A DNA stretch of 64,000 nt from Lachnospiraceae bacterium UBA7199 (lineage in GTDB: Bacteria; Bacillota; Clostridia; Lachnospirales; Lachnospiraceae): contig DKUR01000011.1 in assembly GCA_002490775.1 (NCBI GenBank), forward strand, positions 1 through 64,000, written 5' to 3'. Below the pieces are notes generated by a model. It was not told the DNA's origin, did not search any database, and saw nothing but the letters and a program-made list of their open reading frames with translations. Positions within the stretch are counted from its first letter, which is position 1. Each line of letters opens with the position of its first letter. The translations under genes were made by a program, and so were the position numbers. Positions 1 through 8,745 of this stretch are shown piece after piece.

Positions 1-78
1 CGACATAACCCGGCTTATCGTCCTGCTTGGTTTTAATTATATAGTAATTTCATGCTCATTATTTTGGAGAAAGTGAAA

Positions 79-612
79 ATGTTTTTATATCATTATTATG
101 ATGCCTCTATGAAACCATTTCAAAATTTATCAGATATTCCTATTGAAGATGCAAGAAAAATTTTAATGGATATTGCTTTAAAAAAGCCAAATACACAGTG
201 TGCTAAAAGAGCAGACGAATATATGGAGTTAAGGCATCATTATGAAAATATTTTAAGATGTGAATTTATAAAAAAGGGAGGCAATGTTCAAAGAGACGTA
301 CCACATTACATGGTAGTTGAACATAGTAAGTGGCTGGCTTCCTGGTATGAAAACAGTGCATTTGTTAAAATTAATATAGAAGAATTTGATAAAAGTACCA
401 TCTCCTTCACATATGGGGACTCTCACCCTACATTCAGCCCAAAAGTAAATGATGATAAAGAATACCGAAGAAAACTTTATACATATGAAGAAATCTTAGG
501 AATAATCGAGAAGTATGGTTATCCACAAGACTGGAATAATGATGGAAAATATGGACCTGAAAGATATATAGAGGCTCACATTTGGAGTGATGATGTGATA
601 AAAAAATATTGA
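79..612 (+). CDS. Conserved hypothetical protein, about 177 aa
   Basis: No function recognised. The protein is soluble, with no signal peptide or membrane segment. It is rich in Tyr, Trp, Glu and Lys and has a motif-like stretch TISFTYGDSHPTFSP near residues 107-121 and an acidic aromatic C-terminus (YGYPQDWNNDGKYGPERY). From memory, similar stand-alone proteins of this length occur in other Firmicutes; this was not searched. I chose ATG 79 over ATG 52 because GGAGA at 66-70 lies 8 bases before ATG 79, while nothing resembling a ribosome site precedes ATG 52. The gene is alone in its transcription unit and the upstream context is outside the window. Confidence 0.7.
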   Translation: MFLYHYYDASMKPFQNLSDIPIEDARKILMDIALKKPNTQCAKRADEYMELRHHYENILRCEFIKKGGNVQRDVPHYMVVEHSKWLASWYENSAFVKINIEEFDKSTISFTYGDSHPTFSPKVNDDKEYRRKLYTYEEILGIIEKYGYPQDWNNDGKYGPERYIEAHIWSDDVIKKY

Positions 613-836
613 AATATAAACTATTTTGTGATAAGATATGAACAAAGCATACGATTTCTTTAAGTGAAAGCTTATCTTGCAGCGATGCTGCATCTGGCAG
701 AATATCTGTTCTCAAGTTTTTGAAATCCTGCTTTTATAAATCCAATAAATATACTTGCAGGAAATTTAGAATGAGACAGTGTTCATTGAAAATTGTCTTT
801 ATTTAAGATAATTTCTGCGCAAAAGGAGGAAATTGT

Positions 837-1772
837 ATGGAAGATAATGTAAGAGAAATTTTTGGAATCAAAAATTCACATGATTCTTTGGTGACATTGG
901 AGGATTTGAATTTAGTAGATAAATTTCTTTTTGATGAAGTTATGGAAGATAAAGAGGTTTATCAAATGTTTGTAAGCATTATTCTTGAAAATGAGATAGA
1001 ACTTTTAGAACGCCCGGAAACAGAGAAAGAACTGCGGATATCACCGCTGCTAAGGCAGGTCAGGCTTGATGTAATCAGTATGGATAAAGAAAATAATTTA
1101 TACTATACAGAAATGCAAAAGAAAAATACAGGAAATTTAATCAGGCGGAGCCGATATTATCAGGCCCAATTGGATGTATCACTTTTAGAGCCTGGAAGCA
1201 CAGACTTTAATTTGCTTAATGATAGTTGTTTTATATTGATTGCCCCTTTTGATCTTTTTGGAAAAGGACTTTTTAGATATACTTTTGAGGGAACGTGCAG
1301 GGAATGTCCAGAACTTAAACTTGGGGATGGAGCAATTAGGGTATTCATTAATCTAAAAGGGAAAAATCGGGAGGATTTTTCACAGGAATTTCTGGAATTT
1401 ATGCAGTATATTATGAAGACAACAAATCAGGTGGCAGAGAATTCCATAAGCAGAAGAATAAAGAAGATTCACGAGAAAATAAAGAAAATCAGAAGTTCTG
1501 AGAAGATAGGAGTGAAGTTTATGCAGCGTTGGGAAGAACTGGTATACGCAAGGCAGGATGGGGTGGCTGAAGGATTAGAATTGGGAAAAGAACAGGGAAT
1601 GGAGCAAGGAATAAGACATGGCATAGAGATATTGCTGTCAACATGCAGTGATCTTGGGATTTCCCGTGAAACAGCGTATGCGAAATTAAAGGAAAAACTT
1701 CAGCTTACAGACGCGAAAACAGAGGAATATATGAAATTGTTTTGGAAAAATGACAGTATTATAAAGTCGTGA
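837..1772 (+). CDS. Rpn family PD-(D/E)XK nuclease / putative transposase-like protein
   Basis: The 311-residue protein resembles the Rpn (recombination-promoting nuclease) / PD-(D/E)XK nuclease family transposase group. Likely catalytic residues are D78 (in RLDVISMD) and E92-M-Q94-K (in YYTEMQKKN), the usual D-x13-ExQ spacing of the fold. The C-terminal part (about 240-270) has the Gly/Glu/Gln-rich GLELGKEQGMEQGIRHG stretch typical of the family, then a short helical domain. A strong AAAGGAGG lies 7 to 8 bases before ATG 837. Family members are commonly multicopy and linked to recombination or phage defence; they are not integrated transposons. No terminal inverted repeats flank it. A weak TTGAAA/GATAAT pair sits at about 786-812. 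Confidence 0.8.
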   Translation: MEDNVREIFGIKNSHDSLVTLEDLNLVDKFLFDEVMEDKEVYQMFVSIILENEIELLERPETEKELRISPLLRQVRLDVISMDKENNLYYTEMQKKNTGNLIRRSRYYQAQLDVSLLEPGSTDFNLLNDSCFILIAPFDLFGKGLFRYTFEGTCRECPELKLGDGAIRVFINLKGKNREDFSQEFLEFMQYIMKTTNQVAENSISRRIKKIHEKIKKIRSSEKIGVKFMQRWEELVYARQDGVAEGLELGKEQGMEQGIRHGIEILLSTCSDLGISRETAYAKLKEKLQLTDAKTEEYMKLFWKNDSIIKS

Positions 1773-1804
1773 CAGGTTTTGGATTTTGGAGACAGATAAA
1801 ATAA

Positions 1805-2680
1805 ATGCAAATAGAAACAAAGAAACAGATTTTTCTGATAATTATTGTCCTTTTGCTGGGAGGTATGACTGCCTGCAGCGGAAGAACATCTGAATCAGTC
1901 AAAGAGCCAGCGGAGAAAGAAATAGTTGTGGAAGAAATCGCTGGAGAAGGAATTGTATCACTTCCGCCCCTGATTCAGGCGACTACTTTGGAGGGTGATT
2001 ACAGGGCAATGGCCCACCTTGGGCTGGCGGTTACTTCTTATGCAGAGCAGGGGGATTTTAGGCAGGCATATGAGAACATATTATGCAGTTGTGTCCGGAT
2101 TCAGGTGGGAGAGCATTATGGCAGCGGCAGTATTTACAGGATGTTGGAGGATGAAATAATGATTGTGACCAACAGGCACCTGCTGCAGTATTGGAGTAAG
2201 GACTGTTTTGTGACTTTTTTTAATGGAGCAGTTATGGAAGGAACCTTGATGGGGGTGTCGGATGAGGCGGATTTAGGATTTGTCAGCATTCAGACATCAG
2301 CTTTTACTTACCAGGAACTTCTTGCGTTTAGAAATGTGCGGGTACCGGTTAAAGTTCTTTTAGATTCTGATCATGAAGAGAAGACGGAGAATATTTCAGG
2401 AGGAGATAAAATATTTTTTGTAGATATCGCATCAGATTGGAGAAATCCTGTTTGTATAGAAGGAGAAGTAATTGCACCTGTGATGTTTATAGAAGACTTC
2501 CAGACGGAAATGCTTTATGGAAGAGGGAATGCAGTTCCGGGAATGAGTGGAAGCGGTGTTTTTGACAGATATGGAAATTATATTGGAATGATAACCGGCG
2601 GAACTTTGCAGGGAGAGATTGCAGCAGTTCCGGTAGAATTGATCGAAAGGGAATGTGAAAAAATAGTTTTAAATGAATAA
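1805..2680 (+). CDS. Secreted trypsin-like serine protease, lipoprotein
   Basis: The 291-residue protein has a lipoprotein signal peptide: basic start, hydrophobic segment about residues 9-23, and lipobox GMTAC with the lipidated Cys near residue 24. It should therefore sit on the outer face of the membrane. The chymotrypsin-fold triad is visible: H125 (VTNRHLL), D156 (EADLGFV) and S248 (PGMSGSGV). It lacks the PDZ domain of DegP/HtrA proteases and is short for that family. It starts 32 bases after the Rpn gene, so the two may be cotranscribed, but no functional link is evident. Substrate unknown. Confidence 0.8.
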   Translation: MQIETKKQIFLIIIVLLLGGMTACSGRTSESVKEPAEKEIVVEEIAGEGIVSLPPLIQATTLEGDYRAMAHLGLAVTSYAEQGDFRQAYENILCSCVRIQVGEHYGSGSIYRMLEDEIMIVTNRHLLQYWSKDCFVTFFNGAVMEGTLMGVSDEADLGFVSIQTSAFTYQELLAFRNVRVPVKVLLDSDHEEKTENISGGDKIFFVDIASDWRNPVCIEGEVIAPVMFIEDFQTEMLYGRGNAVPGMSGSGVFDRYGNYIGMITGGTLQGEIAAVPVELIERECEKIVLNE

Positions 2681-2681
2681 A

Positions 2682-2713
2682 AAACCAGCTCACATGACGG
2701 TATGAGCTGGTTT
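2682..2713 (-). terminator. Rho-independent terminator of rpsT
   Basis: An 11-bp perfect stem (2682-2692 with 2703-2713) with a 10-base loop. On the minus strand the stem is followed by six T residues, so it terminates rpsT. Read on the plus strand it has only TTT, so it may act weakly for the protease gene that ends at 2680. Confidence 0.85.
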
Positions 2714-2741
2714 AAAATATCTAATCTATATCATATAAAAA

Positions 2742-3005
2742 TTAAGCCATCTTGTTTACAGCCTGAGCTAAACGAGATACTTTTCTGGATGCTGTATTCT
2801 TATGATAAACACCCTTACTGGCAGCCTTATCGATAGTAGCTGTAGCAGCAACTAAAGCCTGAGCAGCAGCGGTCTTGTCATTTGCTTCAATAGCAGCAAG
2901 AACTTTCTTTACAGAAGTCTTAACACCAGACTTGATAGCTTTATTTCTTTCAGCTTTGGTTCTGTTTACTAAAATTCTCTTTTTTGCAGATTTAATATTA
3001 GCCAC
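2742..3005 (-). CDS. rpsT: 30S ribosomal protein S20
   Basis: An 87-residue S20 of standard length, beginning (V/M)ANIKSAKKR and ending AQAVNKMA, Lys/Ala/Arg-rich and helical, as expected for this 16S rRNA-binding protein of the small subunit body. The start is GTG at 3005, which gives the canonical ANIKSAKKR N-terminus and stands 7 bases after AGGAGGTG. An in-frame GTG three codons upstream lies inside the ribosome site itself. It diverges from gpr, as in Bacillus subtilis, and has its own promoter and terminator. Confidence 0.97.
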   Translation of the reverse strand: MANIKSAKKRILVNRTKAERNKAIKSGVKTSVKKVLAAIEANDKTAAAQALVAATATIDKAASKGVYHKNTASRKVSRLAQAVNKMA

Positions 3006-3094
3006 GATGTACACCTCCTATTATAATCATCAGTTTCCATGATGTTTCATTAAAGCCGGAGACACGGACGTTTTAATGTAAACACACGCATATT

Positions 3095-3123
3095 ATTTTA
3101 AAGATAAAAATGATATCTGTCAA
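3095..3123 (-). promoter_or_regulatory. Sigma-A promoter of rpsT
   Basis: Minus-strand TTGACA (3123-3118), a 17-base spacer and TAAAAT (3100-3095). This near-consensus housekeeping promoter is about 90 bases upstream of the GTG start and leaves a leader of roughly 80 bases. High expression is expected for a ribosomal protein. Confidence 0.85.
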
Positions 3124-3261
3124 TACATAATTGGAGAATTTTTGGAAAATACTGAAATAAAAGTTGTTGTTCACAGGTCAATTTGAAATGGAATGTGGAT
3201 AGAGTACAAAATGATTGTGAATGATACCAGGCAAAAGTCGCAGTTTCAGGAAGGGTAGATT

Positions 3262-4173
3262 ATGAGCGGGTTTAAGGTGAGGACGGATTTGGCGCTTGAG
3301 ATGCGGGAGAGCATGGAGGAAAGCGCTGGGGAGTGCCGGGGAGTTTCTGTAGAAGAGGACTATAGAGAAGAAAGTGAAATTAAGATTACGAAAGTGATCA
3401 TAGAGACGATGAATGGAGCTAAGGCAATGGGGAAACCAATGGGAAATTATATAACCTTAGAGGCGCCTGCTATGACGCAGCCCGATGAAAATTATCATCA
3501 GGAGATATCGGAAGAACTGGCAAAACAGCTAAAAGAAATCATTCCGGGAATCGAACAGGAAATTTCCATTATGGTGGTGGGATTGGGGAACCGGGATGTT
3601 ACGGCAGATGCTTTAGGACCTAATGTGGTGGATAATCTTGTTATTACCAGACATATGGTAAAGGAATATGGTAAAGTGGCTTTTAATAAAAAGCAGGTTC
3701 ATATGGTCAGTGGGCTGATTCCCGGTGTGATGGCAAAAACCGGGATGGAATCTCAGGAGATTATCAAAGGCGTAGTTGAAAAGACAAAGCCTGATGTTGT
3801 GATTGTGGTGGATGCATTGGCGGCAAGGTCTACAAGACGGTTAAACCGCACGATTCAGATCAGCAATACGGGTATTCATCCTGGTTCCGGTGTGGGAAAC
3901 CACAGAAATGCAATTACCCAGGAAACCCTTGGGGTTCCGGTGATTGCAATCGGTGTTCCTACGGTAGTGGATGCGGCTACTATCGTAAGTGATGCCTTTG
4001 AAAAGTTAATGCGCCAGACGGGAGAAGAACCAATTGACATACAGGACGAGCTGCTTTCCGGCTTGGGGGAGCTTTATAATATGTATGTGACAGGAAAGGA
4101 TGTGGATTTTGAGATCAAGCAGATCAGTCATATTATCTGTAATGCGTTAAATAGTGCTTTTGAAAATTTTTAA
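3262..4173 (+). CDS. gpr: Germination protease GPR (spore endopeptidase)
   Basis: The 303-residue protein matches the A25 aspartic-like spore protease, which degrades the small acid-soluble DNA-binding proteins during germination. The N-terminus holds the zymogen region (KVRTDLALEM near residues 5-14), where the family is autoprocessed. Conserved blocks are VVGLGNRDVTADALGP (about 110-125), a DVVIVVDALAARS block near 173-185 and the Gly/His-rich SNTGIHPGSGVGNHR near 195-210. A GGAAGGG site lies about 8 bases before the ATG. The gene diverges from rpsT and leads gpr-spoIIP-lepA-hemW. The family is expressed in the forespore (sigma-F/G); I could not identify that promoter confidently in 3124-3261. 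Confidence 0.96.
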   Translation: MSGFKVRTDLALEMRESMEESAGECRGVSVEEDYREESEIKITKVIIETMNGAKAMGKPMGNYITLEAPAMTQPDENYHQEISEELAKQLKEIIPGIEQEISIMVVGLGNRDVTADALGPNVVDNLVITRHMVKEYGKVAFNKKQVHMVSGLIPGVMAKTGMESQEIIKGVVEKTKPDVVIVVDALAARSTRRLNRTIQISNTGIHPGSGVGNHRNAITQETLGVPVIAIGVPTVVDAATIVSDAFEKLMRQTGEEPIDIQDELLSGLGELYNMYVTGKDVDFEIKQISHIICNALNSAFENF

Positions 4174-4218
4174 GCCTAGAATGAATGTCCAAATGCAGGC
4201 ATATAATTCCATAGCGGG

Positions 4219-5535
4219 GTGTATGATTTGGTTTGGAAAAAGTTTAAATTTATTATAAAAAAACGTATTATACTTGGGCTGCTGACAGCCTGTGCCATAT
4301 GCAGCGTAATAAGCTTCATACAAAAAAAAGGCCGGGAAGATGGCGCACTTTCCGGCTGGAAGCTGGCGGTGGGCAGTTTTTTCAGTCATCAAATGGAAAG
4401 ACAATTTTTCCAGATTCCAAGATATTTAGAAGAAGGGGAAGAACTTTCTTTGACAAAGACAGAAGGTTTTCTGGGAGAACAACTCCTTTTAATGAAGTAT
4501 CTTTTCATGGAGGAAGAACCCAGGGAAAATGAAGATCCAATGACCGCAGAATTGATCAGACGGAATGAAGGTACAGACGAGGACTTTAAAAATATAGATG
4601 AAGAGTCACTGGATTACAACGAAAATGCGCTTCATATTGAAAACAGCGTGCTTCAGGAGATGGAGCGGGAAAATAGTATACATAATGTCGAACAGGAAAA
4701 TACTTCCTCCATCAGTAATGAAAATGCAGATGTGGCGGATTCTGTCGCACCAATAGAATTTCAAATACCGGAATATCCGGCATATTCTTATGACTGGTCG
4801 GAAGACTGGAATTATGAAACGCTGATATCCAATTTTTATGCTGTGGATAAATCCACATATCTGAAGGAAGAATATGTAAGTTTGAAGCAGCTTTTGGAAC
4901 CGGATTTATCAGTAGATAAAAACGCGCAGGGACCGCAGATTTTAATTTATCATACCCATTCCCATGAAGGATTTGTTGATTCTGTGCCGGGAGATCCTTC
5001 CACAACAATTGTGGGGGCAGGAGATAAGCTTGCTTCTTTGTTGGAGGAAGAATACGGTTTTAAGGTACTTCATGATACAGGAATTTATGATGAGGAGCGG
5101 GATGATGCCTACAACCAGTCTCTGCCGGCAATTGAAAAGATTCTTGCAGAAAATCCGACCATTGAAGTAGTGATCGACTTGCACCGGGATGCGGTAAGTA
5201 ATGACAGAAGGCTGGTAATTGACCTGCAGGGACGTCCTACAGCACGATTTATGTTTTTCAATGGATTAAGTTATAGCAGAAAAAATGGTGAAATTGAATA
5301 TCTGGAGAATCCTTATATTCAGGATAATCTGGCATTTTCTTTTCAGGCCCAGGTGGCTGCAAACGAGTTATATCCGGGAATTGCGCGAAAGATTTATTTA
5401 AAAGCATACAGATTTAATATGCATTTAATGCCGAAAAGCATGCTGATTGAATTAGGGGCCCAGAACAATACGGTGGAAGAAATCATGAACGCCTGTGATC
5501 CACTGGCCCATATCCTTGCCATTGTGTTGGAATAA
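4219..5535 (+). CDS. spoIIP: Stage II sporulation protein P
   Basis: SpoIIP is the membrane-anchored amidase/endopeptidase that thins septal peptidoglycan during engulfment, working with SpoIID and SpoIIM. The 438-residue protein has an N-terminal membrane segment (about 15-31), a long acidic Glu/Asn-rich linker (about 90-180) and a C-terminal hydrolase domain (about 240-438). Metal or catalytic residues visible are H245/H247/H249-E250 in IYHTHSHEG and H322-R-D324 in VIDLHRDAV. The start is uncertain: GTG 4219 is listed, but TTG 4228 has the better-placed GGGGTG. It follows gpr by 45 bases, the arrangement seen in Bacillus. The linker seems longer than usual. Confidence 0.95.
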   Translation: MYDLVWKKFKFIIKKRIILGLLTACAICSVISFIQKKGREDGALSGWKLAVGSFFSHQMERQFFQIPRYLEEGEELSLTKTEGFLGEQLLLMKYLFMEEEPRENEDPMTAELIRRNEGTDEDFKNIDEESLDYNENALHIENSVLQEMERENSIHNVEQENTSSISNENADVADSVAPIEFQIPEYPAYSYDWSEDWNYETLISNFYAVDKSTYLKEEYVSLKQLLEPDLSVDKNAQGPQILIYHTHSHEGFVDSVPGDPSTTIVGAGDKLASLLEEEYGFKVLHDTGIYDEERDDAYNQSLPAIEKILAENPTIEVVIDLHRDAVSNDRRLVIDLQGRPTARFMFFNGLSYSRKNGEIEYLENPYIQDNLAFSFQAQVAANELYPGIARKIYLKAYRFNMHLMPKSMLIELGAQNNTVEEIMNACDPLAHILAIVLE

Positions 5536-5578
5536 ATAATGTGATAAAATACCAATGAATAATGCGCAGGAGGTATTT

Positions 5579-7393
5579 ATGGCACAGATAGACCAAAGTA
5601 AAATCAGAAATTTTTGTATTGTGGCACATATTGATCATGGTAAGTCCACATTGGCAGATAGAATCATTGAAATGACAGGACTTTTGACAAGCAGGGAAAT
5701 GCAGGCACAGGTGCTTGATAATATGGAGCTGGAGCGGGAAAGAGGCATTACCATTAAAGCCCAGGCAGTCCGCACCATTTATAAGGCAAAAGACGGGGAA
5801 GAATATATTTTTAATCTGATCGATACCCCTGGTCATGTGGATTTTAACTATGAGGTAAGTAGAAGCCTTGCCGCCTGCGATGGGGCAATTTTAGTTGTTG
5901 ATGCAGCTCAGGGAATAGAAGCCCAGACACTTGCAAATGTGTATCTTGCACTGGATCACAACCTGGAAGTGTTTCCGGTGATCAATAAAATTGACCTTCC
6001 CAGTGCAGAGCCGGACCGGGTGAAAAACGAAATTGAAGATGTGATTGGAATAGAGGCACAGGACGCTCCTCTTATATCGGCAAAGAATGGTATCGGAATA
6101 GACGATGTCCTTGAGGCGGTGGTGAAGAAAGTTCCGGCCCCTGGGGGAAATCCGGAGAATCCCCTGCAGGCGCTTATTTTTGACTCTATTTATGATTCCT
6201 ATAAAGGGGTTATCATATTCTGCCGCATCATGGAAGGCAGGGTGGCGAAAGGAACCAGTATCCGCATGATGGCTACAGGGGCAACTGCTGAAGTGGTTGA
6301 GGTGGGATATTTTGGAGCAGGCCAGTTTATTGCCTGTGAGGAGCTTTGTGCCGGAATGGTAGGTTATATCACAGCTTCCATTAAAAATGTAAAGGATACG
6401 ACAGTGGGAGATACAGTGACGGATGCAGATAATCCATGTGCAGAACCCTTACCGGGATATAAAAAGGTAAATTCTATGGTTTATTGCGGTGTGTACCCGG
6501 CAGATGGAGCAAAGTATCCAGACTTGAGGGATGCACTTGAAAAGCTCCAGTTAAATGATGCTTCTCTTCGCTATGAGCCGGAAACCTCTATTGCATTAGG
6601 GTTTGGATTCAGATGCGGCTTTTTGGGGCTGCTGCATCTGGAAATTATACAGGAGCGCTTGGAAAGGGAATATAATCTGGATCTGGTGACAACAGCGCCA
6701 GGAGTTATTTATAAGGTTCATACCACAAAGGGAGAAGTGATAGAATTGACCAATCCCTCTAATCTTCCAGATCCTTCTGAAATAGAATATATGGAAGAGC
6801 CAGTGGTTTCGGCGGAAATCATGGTGACCACAGAGTTTATCGGTTCGATTATGGAGCTTTGTCAGGAGAGGAGAGGCAGATATCTGGGAATGGAGTACAT
6901 GGAAGAAACCAGAGCGCTGCTTAAGTATGAACTTCCTTTAAATGAGATCATCTATGATTTTTTTGATGCATTAAAATCCCGTTCCAGAGGCTATGCGTCC
7001 TTTGATTATGAGCTGAAGGGGTACGAACAGTCGGAGCTGGTAAAACTGGATATTTTAATTAATAAGGAAGAGGTAGATGCCCTTTCTTTCATTGTTCACA
7101 AGGACAGTGCCTATGAAAGAGGCAGAAAAATGTGCGAAAAGTTAAAGGATGAGATTCCCAGGCACCTGTTTGAAATTCCAATCCAGGCAGCTATTGGTGG
7201 TAAGATTATTGCCAGAGAAACGGTAAAGGCTATGCGTAAGGACGTGCTTGCCAAGTGTTATGGCGGGGATATTACCCGTAAAAAGAAACTTTTGGAAAAG
7301 CAGAAGGAAGGAAAGAAGCGCATGCGCCAGATCGGCAGCGTAGAGATTCCTCAAAAAGCATTTATGAGTGTTTTGAAGCTGGATGATAAATAA
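5579..7393 (+). CDS. lepA: Elongation factor 4 (LepA), ribosome back-translocase GTPase
   Basis: The 604-residue translational GTPase has G1 AHIDHGKS near residues 15-22, G3 DTPGH near 80 and G4 NKID near 135. The LepA-specific C-terminal domain ends with KCYGGDITRKKKLLEKQKE, the highly conserved EF4 signature. Known members act on stalled ribosomes and influence translocation and assembly. ATG 5579 was chosen because GCAGGAGG stands 5 to 6 bases upstream and gives the canonical start MAQIDQSKIRNFCIVAH. An upstream ATG at 5555 lacks a site. It lies 43 bases after spoIIP and touches hemW, as in B. subtilis but without yqxA. Confidence 0.97.
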   Translation: MAQIDQSKIRNFCIVAHIDHGKSTLADRIIEMTGLLTSREMQAQVLDNMELERERGITIKAQAVRTIYKAKDGEEYIFNLIDTPGHVDFNYEVSRSLAACDGAILVVDAAQGIEAQTLANVYLALDHNLEVFPVINKIDLPSAEPDRVKNEIEDVIGIEAQDAPLISAKNGIGIDDVLEAVVKKVPAPGGNPENPLQALIFDSIYDSYKGVIIFCRIMEGRVAKGTSIRMMATGATAEVVEVGYFGAGQFIACEELCAGMVGYITASIKNVKDTTVGDTVTDADNPCAEPLPGYKKVNSMVYCGVYPADGAKYPDLRDALEKLQLNDASLRYEPETSIALGFGFRCGFLGLLHLEIIQERLEREYNLDLVTTAPGVIYKVHTTKGEVIELTNPSNLPDPSEIEYMEEPVVSAEIMVTTEFIGSIMELCQERRGRYLGMEYMEETRALLKYELPLNEIIYDFFDALKSRSRGYASFDYELKGYEQSELVKLDILINKEEVDALSFIVHKDSAYERGRKMCEKLKDEIPRHLFEIPIQAAIGGKIIARETVKAMRKDVLAKCYGGDITRKKKLLEKQKEGKKRMRQIGSVEIPQKAFMSVLKLDDK

Positions 7394-7409
7394 GAAAGCA
7401 TGGGATAAA

Positions 7410-8567
7410 ATGAAAAAACTCAGTATTTATATTCATATTCCCTTTTGTGTGCGTAAGTGCCTGTATTGTGACTTCCTTTCTGCACCAGCAGATCAGGAAA
7501 TGATGAGACGGTACGTGAATGCACTTTGTAGAGAAATTATCAGGAAAAGCAGCAGCTATAAGGAATATATAATAACAACTGTTTTTATTGGAGGAGGAAC
7601 GCCTTCCATCCTTCCTGGAGAGTGGATCGAAAAAATAGTAAGGGTGGTGCGTGAAAATTATCAGATGGAGACAGGCTGCGAGATTTCGTTAGAAGCCAAT
7701 CCCGGAACAATTACTTCCGATAAACTAGAGCATTGGTGCAGGGCTGGTGTTAACAGGCTGAGTATAGGACTTCAGTCTGCCAAGAATAATGAACTGGAAG
7801 CATTAGGCAGAATTCACAGCTTTGAAGATTTCCTTTGCACATATGAATTGATTATTAAATATAGATTTAATAATATAAATGTAGATTTGATGTCAGCAAT
7901 CCCAATGCAGACGCTGGCAAGCTGGCAGGAGACACTAAAAGCGGTGTGCAGTTTAAATCCGCTGCCTGTGCATATTTCTGCCTATAGCCTTATTGTGGAG
8001 GAAAATACGCCTTTTTATGAAAATCCTCCCAAACTTCCAGAGGAAGATGAAGAAAGAAATATGTATAAAATAACGAATGATATTCTTTCTGATCTGGGAT
8101 ACATACAATATGAAATATCCAATTATGCAAAGTCAGGATATGAGTGCAGGCATAATCAGGTTTACTGGCGTAGAGGGAATTATTTAGGTTTTGGCCTTGG
8201 TGCGGCATCAATGGTTGAAAATGTAAGGTACAGCAACATCAGAAAGCTGGGCAGTTACATTAACTTGTGTGAAAGCGATCTGGAAACAATGGAAAAATCA
8301 AGCCTTAATCATTTATCAAAAAAAGAGCAGATGGAAGAATTTATGTTTTTAGGCTTACGTATGGTAAAAGGGGTTTGTGAAGAAGAATTTTATAAAGTTT
8401 TTGGAACAGCGATAGAAGAGACTTATCAGGGAATTGTGGAGGATTTTTGCAGGAAAGGCCTTTTAAAAAAAGAATTTTGTGAGGAAACCGGAGAACACCG
8501 GATCATGCTTACCAGATATGGAATTGACGTAAGTAATTATGTGATGGCGGAATTTTTGTTGTCATAG
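7410..8567 (+). CDS. hemW: Radical SAM heme chaperone HemW
   Basis: The 385-residue radical SAM protein has the cluster motif C-x3-C-x2-C (CVRKCLYC) about residues 13-20, then the GGGTPS motif near 60 and the ANPGT motif near 96. The family, formerly annotated as oxygen-independent coproporphyrinogen oxidase, is a heme-binding chaperone; true HemN activity requires features not visible here. ATG 7410 gives the usual MKKLSIYIHIPFC start; ATG 7383 would overlap the end of lepA. The lepA-hemW order is conserved in Firmicutes. In B. subtilis hrcA follows, but here sigK follows. Confidence 0.94.
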   Translation: MKKLSIYIHIPFCVRKCLYCDFLSAPADQEMMRRYVNALCREIIRKSSSYKEYIITTVFIGGGTPSILPGEWIEKIVRVVRENYQMETGCEISLEANPGTITSDKLEHWCRAGVNRLSIGLQSAKNNELEALGRIHSFEDFLCTYELIIKYRFNNINVDLMSAIPMQTLASWQETLKAVCSLNPLPVHISAYSLIVEENTPFYENPPKLPEEDEERNMYKITNDILSDLGYIQYEISNYAKSGYECRHNQVYWRRGNYLGFGLGAASMVENVRYSNIRKLGSYINLCESDLETMEKSSLNHLSKKEQMEEFMFLGLRMVKGVCEEEFYKVFGTAIEETYQGIVEDFCRKGLLKKEFCEETGEHRIMLTRYGIDVSNYVMAEFLLS

Positions 8568-8636
8568 GGATGGGATGAAACAGGTGTTTTTTGTAAATAT
8601 GGTTACACTTTGTAGAAGAATGACAGAAGTATTTTG

Positions 8637-8665
8637 TTGCTATTTTTCATGTGAATTTGTATAAT
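8637..8665 (+). promoter_or_regulatory. Candidate promoter upstream of sigK
   Basis: TTGCTA (8637-8642), a 17-base spacer and TATAAT (8660-8665). This resembles a sigma-A promoter and would give a leader of about 74 bases. The mother-cell factor sigma-E normally drives sigK, so this may reflect an additional or different control; no convincing sigma-E or SpoIIID site was identified by eye. Confidence 0.5.
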
Positions 8666-8745
8666 ATTTATAGAATTAGTTATTGGAAAGGCACTACAGG
8701 GGCAAAGAAGTCATAGAATATTAAAAATGACTTTGGGGGCGCCCT

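Noticed and set aside
1..51. Imperfect inverted repeat in the first 25 bases, possibly the end of an upstream terminator
   Set aside because: It is short and bulged with no visible upstream gene, so it cannot be supported.
434..715. Minus-strand open frame of about 93 codons opposite the first hypothetical gene
   Set aside because: It overlaps a better gene and has no clear ribosome site.
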